This document shows, in pieces, positions 38,701 to 47,692 of a stretch of DNA of 64,000 nucleotides. The stretch's first letter is position 1. Each line of letters opens with the position of its first letter. The stretch lies in the NCBI RefSeq assembly GCF_026262505.1, contig NC_067205.1, positions 17,298,001 to 17,362,000 of the forward strand, written 5' to 3'. A program made the position numbers and the translations under genes. Source of the DNA: Trichomonas vaginalis G3. Taxonomy: Eukaryota; Parabasalia; Trichomonadida; Trichomonadidae. The notes beneath the pieces were generated by a model. It was not told where the DNA came from and did not search any database. It was given only the letters and a program-made list of their open reading frames with translations.

Positions 38701-39314
38701 TCAGTTATAGAGTCATTTTTTTGTCATTAATGAATTCAGTTATAGATTCAAACATACATTCGGTCCAATATTGGATCATGCAGTTAATTCTACATTTTTT
38801 TAACTTGTAAGTCATTATTTATGAAAATATTTAAAATAGTGTAATTGCACAATGATGTGCAGTATTATCTTTAATATTAATATTGTAATATGATATTAGA
38901 TTTTATCATATGAGATATTAATATTGATTTATGGATCACTGCACAATGATGTGCAGTATTATCTTTAATATTAATATTGTAATATGCAATGTTATATTCT
39001 AATTTGAATGTTCCTTTTTAACCTCATGATTTCTTCTCACTGATCTGCCTTTTTATGCAGCATTTTGTATTTAATCTCTCTTATCCTTTAGATTCTCTAT
39101 GCTTTCCATCTTTCTAAACCAGATTCCATTGTTAATTCTTAAATTAACACAAATCTTAAATTTCATATTAGTCATTGATCTGAAGTTATTGAAACATCTG
39201 ACGTCTTTAGATTATCTTATCTAATATTAAAATGATTGATCTATTTACATTTTTAAAATAGTCCTAAAAAGTCTCAATATTTATAAAAGCATAATAAAAT
39301 TAAATTTTTTAATA
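38701..39314. other. AT-rich spacer with a 93 bp-spaced duplication
   Basis: A block TGCACAATGATGTGCAGTAT plus about 30 bp more occurs at about 38849 and again at 38942; its core CTGCAC-AATGAT-GTGCAG is palindromic. No gene is seen. Confidence 0.6.
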
Positions 39315-39880
39315 TCATTTTGTAAATTATTCGTTTACTTTATGGCATAGTCTTGAAAAAGTATCAAAAAACATTATCTTAATGGTCTCTAAAGAGGTTA
39401 AGTAGCATACACACAGATATGCTAATGTGGTAAAAAGAGATTTATTGCAAAAAGTCCAAAATAGTATATTTATTATCAAGATTCGCGTGGAAACGTACGA
39501 GTTTGGGACGAATAACTAACATTCTTAAACATTTAGTAATACTCTGATAAGTACAAGTCCTTAGATGCGACATATGGCTTCTTTTGTTCTAACTTACCAA
39601 ATTCAAGAACTCAAGTTGGCAGTAACTCTGTACTAAACATACTCTAAGAGCTTGTCATTATTCCGTGTATGACAAATCATACTTTAATGTTTTACTCGTT
39701 GAATAAAGAATGCTTGATTTTGAAATCGAATGTTTTTGCTTAAATAGTTCCAGATTCTTGAACTAGGGACGGAATTAGAGGACACGTCTTTGCTGGTTAG
39801 TCGCGTGCTTGATGACAATATGCTACAATTATAATAAACGTACAAAAGGGACGAAAATTGAGAGCTTGTAACTTTCAACC

Positions 39881-41567
39881 ATTAGCAAAAAATGTTAAAT
39901 GTTAACACTCAGTCCATTTGAATATGAAAAATAAAATTGACTTTGATTAAATGTTTTTATTTATCATGCAATTCTTCTTGCGACCAAAGATTTGAATAAA
40001 ATTTCAAAAAATAAGATAGCTTAAAAAATAATATACGGTAGTGTTTACTAATAGATGAATAGTATATAAATTCTATTAAAATGGATTTGATCCAAAAAAA
40101 TATATAAAATTTGATTATAAATAAAATTGTTTAGTAGTCATTTAAAATGATGTAATTATTCAAATTTTGCTAAGACCCATTCGTCTTTGATATATAACTC
40201 CCATTTTTGCATTTCTGGCTCGTACCAAAATTTTGAAACTTCGAATAATTCGTTAGGAGTGTAATTACTATTCGTTTTTGGATTAATATCGAGAGATAAA
40301 TGTGGTGTATTGTTGTATTTTTCAATGAACTGCTGAACTGAGTCCTTGATTTGTTGAATATCATCCAACTCGTCTGGCAAAAACTTTTCTAAGCTTGGCC
40401 ACAGGCGCTCCACCTTGCCGTTCTGTCTTGGCATATACGGCAAGGTGTGCTTCCAAACTATTCCGTTTTCCTGCATAACCTGGCCGAATTCACCGCGGTT
40501 TTCACCGCCGTTATCGGTCCAGATGCAGTAAGGAATAAACTCCTCTAAAAGTTTTCTTAAAACCATCGCTGTTGAGTTGGAAGACTTGTTTTTCAATAAT
40601 TTAGTTTTGAGAACTTTACGTGTCATATCATCCAATATGGCAAAAAATGGAAAAGAAACATTACCGTGAAGGTAATGAATATCGCAGTGCCATATCAAAT
40701 TCTTTGATATGGCACGATATTTGGTAGGTGGATCTGCTGGTTTGTAATCTCTTTTTGAAGATAAACCTGATTCCATCATAAATTTTTCCACTTGATGATG
40801 CTTTATTTTTTGTAAATTGTCAAAAATTTGATCTTTTGTCAAATCTTCTATATTTTCAAATTCTTTTGCAATTTCTTCTTTTTCTTTCTCACAATCGGGA
40901 TTTTGAGCAATATTTTGAAACCTTTTAATCAATAAATAAGTTTTTGAAATTCCTCCTTTATATTGTGAAACACAAGAATTAATTAATTGTTTTTGCTCAA
41001 ATGTTGGTGGATTTGGTTTTCTGCCGCGACTAACTTTTGGTAATTCGATTTCTTGAAGTTGAAATGCTCTTCTTATTGTATTTTCGGCAACATTCAATTT
41101 AATTTTACCATTTTCCAATTCAACTTCCTTTCCCACACTTTTGTAAGATTCACCTTCTTCTATTCTTCTTTTAGCTTCAAATAGCCATTCTCTGCTTATA
41201 GATTTGGCAGTAGTCATAAAAGTGGTCCTTCTTTTGTGATAAGATTCAAATTTGAATGTGGATGATAAATAAAAATCAAAAATAATTGTTATAATTTAAA
41301 TGAAGAAGTAATTTAAAACGATTTTATTTATGATCAAATTTTATATATTTTTTTGGATCAAATCCATTTTAATAGAATTTATATACTATTCATCTATTAG
41401 TAAACACTACCGTATATTATTTTTTAAGCTATCTTATTTTTTGAAATTTTATTCAAATCTTTGGTCGCAAGAAGAATTGCATGATAAATAAAAACATTTA
41501 ATCAAAGTCAATTTTATTTTTCATATTCAAATGGACTGAGTGTTAACATTTAACATTTTTTGCTAAT
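39881..41567. mobile_element. IS481-like eukaryotic DNA transposon (IS481EU type), looks whole
   Basis: 1,687 bp with terminal inverted repeats of about 250 bp (39881-40130 and 41318-41567), beginning ATTAGCAAAAAATGTTAAAT. The arms show only about two mismatches by eye, so the insertion is recent. A single open transposase gene lies between them. The empty site can be read from the other inverted repeat near 8830. The exact target duplication is unclear, because the tip sequence ATTAGCAAAA resembles the target. Confidence 0.8.
40156..41217 (-). CDS. tnp: IS481-like DDE transposase
   Basis: A 353-residue intact frame. The N-terminal helix-turn-helix region includes SYKSVGKEVELENGKIKLNV and a second HTH-like part after RGRKPNPPTFEQKQL. 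The integrase-type core follows: LIWHCDIHYLHGNVSFPFF with the first D, then DDMTRKVL, then CIWTDNGGENRGEFGQVMQE with the second D, then LPYMPRQNGKVERLWPSLEK with the E about 34 residues later. It ends with YNNTPHLSLDINPKTNSNYT, the common tail of IS3/IS481 enzymes. Such enzymes cut and paste their element. Length and order fit the eukaryotic IS481 group known from trichomonads. No break is seen, and the near-identical ends suggest it could still be or recently was active. Confidence 0.8.
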   Translation of the reverse strand: MTTAKSISREWLFEAKRRIEEGESYKSVGKEVELENGKIKLNVAENTIRRAFQLQEIELPKVSRGRKPNPPTFEQKQLINSCVSQYKGGISKTYLLIKRFQNIAQNPDCEKEKEEIAKEFENIEDLTKDQIFDNLQKIKHHQVEKFMMESGLSSKRDYKPADPPTKYRAISKNLIWHCDIHYLHGNVSFPFFAILDDMTRKVLKTKLLKNKSSNSTAMVLRKLLEEFIPYCIWTDNGGENRGEFGQVMQENGIVWKHTLPYMPRQNGKVERLWPSLEKFLPDELDDIQQIKDSVQQFIEKYNNTPHLSLDINPKTNSNYTPNELFEVSKFWYEPEMQKWELYIKDEWVLAKFE

Positions 41568-41769
41568 TGTCGTCAAAAATTAGGCGTAAAGCAAAAATTG
41601 ATATTTCATATGGTTTTATGATAGATAAGCATTATATTCCCACTCATTATATTCGTAAATTTTGAGGTTTATCCTTCGCTTTTAAGATCATTGAATTTGA
41701 TTTTTATATAAAATAGTTATATATTAGAAAATAATATGAGTTTATGTGATATTATTTTTCAGAAGATTT

Positions 41770-42554
41770 CATTCTATATGCCTATGAAAAGTACTCTCAA
41801 AACTAACTTTTCCTAATTATAATTAAATCTAGAATATTGTATTATGCTTAGTATTATTTCATTTTTCTCATTCAATTTAGAATTTACAAATGTCAAAAAA
41901 ATTGAGAGCTGTTACTTTTAAAATTTTCTTAAAATTAAAAAAAATATCAACTTTTAAAAACAGAAACTTAACATCCTTAGGTCAATGGATTTTGATGTGA
42001 GATACATTTAATCTGTTTTTCTTTTTTTATTTTAAATAATTGAATATTTATAGTTGTTATGGGTCTTACATCATGTAAAACGAATTTTCTTAAAGTAAAT
42101 TTACTTTTTCTTCAATCTTTTTTACATATTTATTAAAAAAATTATCCAAAAAAAGATGTTTTAGAATGAAAAAAAATAGAAAAATCTTCATTTATGGTCT
42201 TTCTTGAATGTATACGTTTTGATTTTTTTCTTTTTTAAAAAATTCAATTTCTAGAAAAATCGAGAAAAAATCATTTTCTTCTATTTTTTTAGGACGCCAT
42301 ACCCATTGAAATCTCCTCTCAGGACGCCATAAACTATTCAATTGTGGTGTAAACTTCTCAAAAATTGAATAGTTTACATCAGGACGCCTTAGGACGCCAA
42401 CCCTTTACGCGCCCGAGAAAATTAATAACCCTGTAAAAAATAATTTAAAAAAGATAAAACAATGTGTTTACAAACAAGTTGGTGAAGCTTTTGGGTGCAT
42501 GTAAATTAAATGTTGAAAAGTATTTGCAAAAAATCGAAATAAAATTTTGAACAA
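41770..42554. other. Intergenic, with a clustered AGGACGCC motif
   Basis: AT-rich flank of the composite element. It holds four AGGACGCC copies at 42291-42400 (listed separately) and long T runs. No gene is seen. Confidence 0.5.
42291..42400. repeat. AGGACGCC cluster with 14 bp inverted repeat
   Basis: AGGACGCC occurs at 42291, 42321, 42381 and 42391, with starts spaced by multiples of 10 bp. Between the second and third lies a perfect inverted repeat TAAACTATTCAATT / AATTGAATAGTTTA (42330-42343 and 42363-42376). Confidence 0.6.
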
Positions 42555-42779
42555 TTAAGCCTTGTAAGGTGGTGGATCTGAATTCCAATTGATTATGTAT
42601 GTATCTTGATTATTACCTGTGCCTTTTTCGGTAAATGTAATTGGATCATCTTTATTTCTTTGGGATTTTCCTGGAAGTGGAAAATGCTTTGAATCATTGC
42701 CTATTACGCGAACTGTTTCAAGTCCATTTAGGGAGTAATATCTTGGTGTTTCATAATTATGAGAAGCGTCTTGTGACAT
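42555..42779 (-). CDS. Small hypothetical protein (74 aa) with strong initiator
   Basis: MSQDASHNYETPRYYSLNGL and on to the end SDPPPYKA. It is polar, with a segment LPGKSQRNKDDPITFTEK; no membrane segment or known motif. What makes it credible is the initiator TCACTTTTTC directly upstream on the minus strand (42781-42790), placing the start site 9 nt before the ATG, typical of trichomonad genes. The ending PPPY could be a WW-domain ligand, but that is a guess. The function is unknown. Confidence 0.55.
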   Translation of the reverse strand: MSQDASHNYETPRYYSLNGLETVRVIGNDSKHFPLPGKSQRNKDDPITFTEKGTGNNQDTYIINWNSDPPPYKA

Positions 42780-42780
42780 T

Positions 42781-42790
42781 GAAAAAGTGA
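42781..42790 (-). promoter_or_regulatory. Initiator box TCACTTTTTC
   Basis: A trichomonad-type initiator (TCA followed by C/T and T-rich bases); the A is 9 nt before the ATG of the gene at 42779. Confidence 0.65.
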
Positions 42791-43642
42791 CGAAAATGTT
42801 GGAAAATTTATCATAGGATTGGGTATGGAAAGAATTTAATCATGATATTGCAAAAATATGATATTGCCGAGTGATACGTGATGTTTTGCTCTTGATATTA
42901 TCTAATTTGCATAAGAACGATTCATGATGCATATTAAATTCAAAGACAAAAGAACAGATGTGATTAAAGGTATTAGAGCCCCGGATTGGGAGAAAAGTTC
43001 AGGATATTGTTAAAAAGATTTAAAATATTAATCTGAAAAATTGCCATTGAGACAAAAAATCATTTGAAATCGATTTAGCTCATAAAATGTATTAATATGG
43101 ACGATTTATATCTGTCTGAAAATCCCAAGAAAATTGCATTATTAAAAATTGAAATAAAAAAGTAAAGAATTTTGCATCAAAAAATCAAATCAATTATTTT
43201 AATTCTAATTTCAATAAGCATTTGTTAAACATGTCACAACATGTTGATTAATAATATTGATGAAAAATTCCAAAATAAAGAAATATCACAATTCAATATT
43301 GAAAAAATTAAAGAGTCATGACATATGCTCAACTATCCACACCACAATATTTGATAAAAACAAATTTAGCTTGTTGATCTTCTTAAACATTCTCTAATTC
43401 AAGCAATTTTCCTGTAAATCTTTGTTTGTTTGACCTATATAGCTGATACTCATTCAATTTTTGGAGACTATGATATTCATTATGGAAGAAGGACATCAGT
43501 AAAAGAAACAGTTAGTTGTATTTAAGTAAAAAAATTACATAAAATTCTTTATTATACTAAAGAATATAATATCCTTAAAAACCTATAATATGAGCAGCAA
43601 TAAAAACAACGAAAAAATCAAAATCATCAAACAATAATATTA
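42791..43642. other. Intergenic, nothing recognised
   Basis: AT-rich sequence with no open frame above background and no repeat noticed. Confidence 0.5.
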
Positions 43643-45043
43643 TTAAGTTAATGGTGGCAAAGGAGCCCTGCAAATCGGGCACACCATATCTTCTTCAAGC
43701 CATCTTGCAAGACATCCCTTGTGGAAGTTGTGATGGCAAGGTGTAACAGCAGTTTCTTCTTGATCAAAGATTTCACACATGCAAATAGGACATTCCGAGT
43801 GCGGTGGAGGTCTTTCACTAAGGTAATCAACGATCTTTGGCTTTGCGAAACTCGGTAAAAAGAATAATCCTCCATATTTCGATTGCAAGAACATAATTAA
43901 AAGCTGGAACAGCACATAGACGGTAAAAGAAATTCCTATTACAACGGAATGAGTTTCATGTACATTGTTCTTGTACATGGTCGAATACCATAGAGGAATA
44001 AGCCTTTGTAAACTTATCAAAATATTGAATACTTCGTCACCTTTTTTCTTCCCCGGTGTTCTTGCGGTGTAAAGTATTTGCGGTATGAAGAAAGAGTACA
44101 TGAAAGTAAGTGTTATTATTGGCATCTGAAAAACAACAGATGTCGAAAAGCTGTATAAAAACATAGATGAAGAAATTCCAATAATTAAATTCATAAAAGA
44201 AGGCCTTAATTCATCATCTACTCCTGGATTTTGGGCTCTCCAGATAAGAGCTATAAGTTGCATGCAAACAATAAACATTGTTGTCGTGCAAATGAATAAA
44301 AATAGGAATAAATTAACAAATTCGAACGCCGTTGAGGTCAAATCAAAGAAATATAAGGCAAAAGAGAAGTCAAAGCTTATGTGCATGATAAATGTACCTA
44401 ATGATAAGTGATAAAGTGACGCAGATGACTTAAAATTACTGAATAAAGATTTCCATGCCATGAAATTGATAAGTATTGAAAAGCCAATCAACACACCGAA
44501 TATTTTACCTTCACGGACAAATTTGATGTAGTTGATTAGTGTTGCTGAGAATGTAATCTTTTTATCATATGTAATGGTTCCGTTGACACCAGAACTGGTA
44601 TCAAAAGTTCTTACTGAACTAGGCATTGTAACATTATAGAACATAAGTGATGCTACTGTCGGCGCTTTTTCAGTATAATTTAAGGTCTTTTTGATGTATT
44701 TATCAAGCGCTTCGCTGTTTTCTGTGATATTGATCTCAGGATTCGAATATGCGTTGACAATGAGTTTTGCTGCTTTCTCAAATTCTAAATGAAGCTTCGG
44801 AGTTGAGAAGAAATAATAATTATTTTGTACAGGAATGCCGTACATATGATAATTACGTGATGGATGGGCATAGCTACTGTCATTATAGATAAATATTGAT
44901 GCTTCTAGAATAATATGCCCAGAAACATTATTTGGCTCTTGAAGTGTCATTCGAAAGCCTTTTGATGGCCGATCTGGTGCTTTCGAATGGTCGCTCCAAT
45001 TTCCTCGAAATATCATTCGATTACATATTAGAGCGAAATACAT
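43643..45043 (-). CDS. Tul1/Dsc1-like membrane RING ubiquitin ligase
   Basis: 466 residues. The N-terminal half is a lumenal region (ILEASIFIYNDSSYAHPSRN and further) as in the Tul1/Dsc1/FLY family. About seven hydrophobic segments follow from residue 180 on (GVLIGFSILINFMAW; LFLFLFICTTTMFIV; SVVIGISFTVYVLFQLL). A RING-H2 finger lies at the extreme C-terminus, with metal ligands C418, C421, C436, H438, H441, C444, C455 and C458. Family members sit in Golgi or endosome membranes and ubiquitylate misfolded or orphan membrane proteins. It is a little shorter than fungal Tul1 and lacks a clear signal peptide. A possible initiator TCACAAA lies 20 nt upstream of the ATG. The gene looks intact. Confidence 0.8.
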   Translation of the reverse strand: MYFALICNRMIFRGNWSDHSKAPDRPSKGFRMTLQEPNNVSGHIILEASIFIYNDSSYAHPSRNYHMYGIPVQNNYYFFSTPKLHLEFEKAAKLIVNAYSNPEINITENSEALDKYIKKTLNYTEKAPTVASLMFYNVTMPSSVRTFDTSSGVNGTITYDKKITFSATLINYIKFVREGKIFGVLIGFSILINFMAWKSLFSNFKSSASLYHLSLGTFIMHISFDFSFALYFFDLTSTAFEFVNLFLFLFICTTTMFIVCMQLIALIWRAQNPGVDDELRPSFMNLIIGISSSMFLYSFSTSVVFQMPIITLTFMYSFFIPQILYTARTPGKKKGDEVFNILISLQRLIPLWYSTMYKNNVHETHSVVIGISFTVYVLFQLLIMFLQSKYGGLFFLPSFAKPKIVDYLSERPPPHSECPICMCEIFDQEETAVTPCHHNFHKGCLARWLEEDMVCPICRAPLPPLT

Positions 45044-46251
45044 GATCTTTCTGAAAAGTTTGTGAGAATTAATTTAATCGTTTATTTCCTTTTCCAATAT
45101 ATCATATTGAATATACCAATTATTTAAAAATTAGAACTATTTCGTTTTTCCTTTCAAATATTCATCACAAATTTGAATGATTATTCAAACAAAAATACTA
45201 AACATTTAGACTATTTGATGCTTTTTAATAATAATAAATTCAAAAAATTAAAATTGAAAAAGAAACGAAAAAGTCATTGTTTCATATCAACCATCAATTA
45301 ATCATCGTTTTATCTTGCATCATTGAAAATGTATTGCAAAATATATACTACACATGATGTTGTTACTATCGAATACTCTCACACAAAAATGCAGACATTT
45401 TATTTCAAATGTAAATATAACAAATCTTATAATTTACACGAGCCTTATGCAATCTATTCACATGTTGCAGACGATAATTCACATTTCAAGAGCCAATAAA
45501 TTTCACGAACATACAATTAAGAGTTTATCATGGTCATTGCTCGAGTATTAAACCTTTTTCATGAAAGAATCACTTAGATTAAAGTATGAGTATGAAAATT
45601 AGGTACTTTCTCCTGTTTATAATCCTTATTTTCCTATAGAATTCTGTATTGATCTGAATGCTATATAAAATTCAATGTTCAATATATGAGCATACAATAT
45701 ATTCCTTGTCAATCATGAAATTTTTCATGTTGCTATATTTTCGCATCAAATCTTATGCCAGACGTCTTGAAGCTACCAAATCGGCAATATATTTACATCT
45801 AATTATTTCATTGTACTAAGGGCCGATGAGAGAAAAGGATTTTAGTTTCAATAATATTTTCTCAAAGACTTTAATATTTAGTCCATACATAGCAATTACC
45901 ATGCGCAGGAAATCCTTTTATGGCTTGTATTGCAATAGATTGCCCATTGAGTTCCAGGATATATTTCTCAAACTAAATGCTTTTGAGGATGATATCAATG
46001 GAGGAGAGAGCATTTGCTTTGGAATGCTTAAATATTGATAATTACAAAGACTATTTATGAGTAAATGATCGTTATCGTCAAGACGATCCCATCTTTTATT
46101 TTTTTTTTGTTGTAAACACTTCTCAAAATATATCGGGAGTTTTGACTGAATTTTTTTAGTTACCTAATAATAAGAGTGTACATCATAACCTTTGCAATAA
46201 TTAATAACAATTTATTTTGAATTATCCTTTGAATTTTTATTTTTTGAGTAA
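45044..46251. other. Intergenic, AT-rich
   Basis: About 1.2 kb between divergent genes. Two short frames (45354-45551 and 45826-46038) have no initiator, no recognisable domain and ordinary background composition, so neither is called. A T-rich run lies near 46100. Confidence 0.5.
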
Positions 46252-47340
46252 GATTTTACCGCGATTTACATACTAGCACTAATTTGCGCACATGTTTATT
46301 GCGACAATACAACAGATACCAATAACACTCTCAATATTCCCAATATAATTGCAGGATGCACAAATTATACTGTTTTAACATCTGATTCTGTATTTCCTCT
46401 TGATATTAACGTTCCAATATGTCTAGCAGTCGATAATGCTTTCGGATTGGGATACAATCTCCATATGATTGGTGCTTTTTATGAAGATAAAAAGTATCGA
46501 GTTTCAAAAGAATCTTCAAATTGCATTGGTATCTCAACAGCATGTCCAGATAAGTATTGCGTATATACTAATAAGACACTTATTAAAGTTTGGACAGCAG
46601 AACAAAATGAAACAGCAAGTATTTTCTTAATAAACCAAAGCACTGTGATAACAAACATATCAATCGATAATTCAACAAATTCAACAATAACAGAAGATAT
46701 CGAGTATTATCATTATTATTCAACCAATGTTAATGATTCGTTAAAATTAAAATTCAGTAGATTAGTACATAGAGAGACCAATAACACATTCACGGTAACG
46801 ACACGTATCAGCTCAATTACACTTCTTGGCAACTTCAATATCACTACAACATTCAAGAACAATGATGGTATCATTTCTCAACAATATAACAAATATACGA
46901 ACGGTACGGTATCATACACAGATGAAAAAGGATCATTTCCAAGTGGTATTTACGGTTATTATTCTGTAGATTCAACTAAGCGAGTAGATTATAGTTCATT
47001 AAAGGTTAAATGCGCCGATCTCGAATCAGCATCTGCCGATTTGTCATGGGTTAAGCCAGCACACGCATCGATATTTACTCCGTTCCAAGGAATGATACCA
47101 ACAGAATCAATGATATTTAAGAAATCAGATCTTCGATCACCAGGATTCCCACTTGCTGTTATTGGTATTATTGTTGCTTTAATAATAGTTATTTCTATTG
47201 TGACTATCGTTGTTCTTCTGATTTACTTCGGTATTGGCCCTTGCCTTCAGAAGTGCCCATATTTCGGCTCTTACAAGAACATGAGTCTGGAAAATGCAAG
47301 CGCTGAAGCAGATGCAGCATATGTTAAGGTTGTTGAGTAA
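46252..47340 (+). CDS. Type I surface membrane protein, start codon not found
   Basis: The frame is open from 46252 (after a TAA) to the stop at 47340, 362 codons. Its first residues FTAIYILALICAHVYCDN form a good signal peptide, but no ATG precedes it in frame. The first ATG is later (within LGYNLHMIG). An extracellular part rich in N-x-T/S sites and cysteines follows, then a membrane segment (LAVIGIIVALIIVISIVTIV) and a tail of about 40 residues. This looks like a trichomonad-specific surface protein. Either the start codon has been lost (pseudogene) or a base is wrong in the sequence. The stop is part of GAGTAAAATT, giving the UAAA polyadenylation-type signal. No family is recognised. Confidence 0.6.
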   Translation, partial: DFTAIYILALICAHVYCDNTTDTNNTLNIPNIIAGCTNYTVLTSDSVFPLDINVPICLAVDNAFGLGYNLHMIGAFYEDKKYRVSKESSNCIGISTACPDKYCVYTNKTLIKVWTAEQNETASIFLINQSTVITNISIDNSTNSTITEDIEYYHYYSTNVNDSLKLKFSRLVHRETNNTFTVTTRISSITLLGNFNITTTFKNNDGIISQQYNKYTNGTVSYTDEKGSFPSGIYGYYSVDSTKRVDYSSLKVKCADLESASADLSWVKPAHASIFTPFQGMIPTESMIFKKSDLRSPGFPLAVIGIIVALIIVISIVTIVVLLIYFGIGPCLQKCPYFGSYKNMSLENASAEADAAYVKVVE

Positions 47341-47692
47341 AATTAATATTATTACAAATATGAATTTTAAGTTATTTTTGAATAGTGAACATCTTCATAT
47401 CGAGCTTAGCGATCAGATAACTCCCATTAATTTGTTGTGATTATCGAGGATTTTTCACATTTTGTCATGCCCATTCAATTTGTTTAGTGAGGGGAAAAAT
47501 CTCTTATTTGCACAATGCTTAATAAGAAAATTCGATTAAATTCTAAAAGAAATGTTGAATTGTAAGAGTTTACAAAAATTGCTATCGCCACCGCAAAAAA
47601 TCAATAATTTTACTTGATATGTAATAAAAACTAATTTCTTTTCAAAACAATTTTTCTATACATTCATAAAGATTTTCAATAAACTAAATTCG
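47341..47692. other. Intergenic
   Basis: AT-rich spacer. TCATAAA at 47664-47670, 26 nt before the next start, is a weak initiator candidate. Confidence 0.4.

Larger units (their letters stand above)
8628..41769. mobile_element. Composite MULE-like element with nested insertions
   Basis: Two diverged copies of the same roughly 780 bp sequence lie in inverted orientation at 8628-9410 and 39315-41769 (the latter interrupted by a 1.7 kb transposon). Between them is a degenerate MULE-like transposase gene split by a 23 kb Polinton, plus two minisatellites. Without the two insertions the unit would be about 8.4 kb. The outer limits are sharp: similarity starts at AAATCTTCTGAAAAATA on the left and at its reverse complement on the right. 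No target duplication was found at these limits, so an alternative is two independent copies of a dispersed repeat. Confidence 0.45.
39315..41769 (-). repeat. Right inverted repeat of the composite element
   Basis: Reverse complement of 8628-9410, split by the IS481-like transposon at 39881-41567. The outer 200 bp (41568-41769) is nearly identical to 8628-8830, and the inner part (39315-39880) is more diverged. Confidence 0.7.

Noticed and set aside
36342-38810. Several open frames inside the minisatellites (e.g. 36342-36683, 36913-37194, 38334-38810)
   Set aside because: They follow the 21 or 24 bp repeat period, run on both strands and break wherever the period slips; no initiator or non-repeat domain supports them.
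8628-41769. Target duplication at the outer ends of the composite element
   Set aside because: Flanks of the inverted repeats (AGAACACA side and CATTCTATA side) do not match, so no duplication is claimed.
45354-46038. Two short plus-strand frames (45354-45551 and 45826-46038)
   Set aside because: No initiator, no domain, background composition; likely chance frames in an AT-rich spacer.
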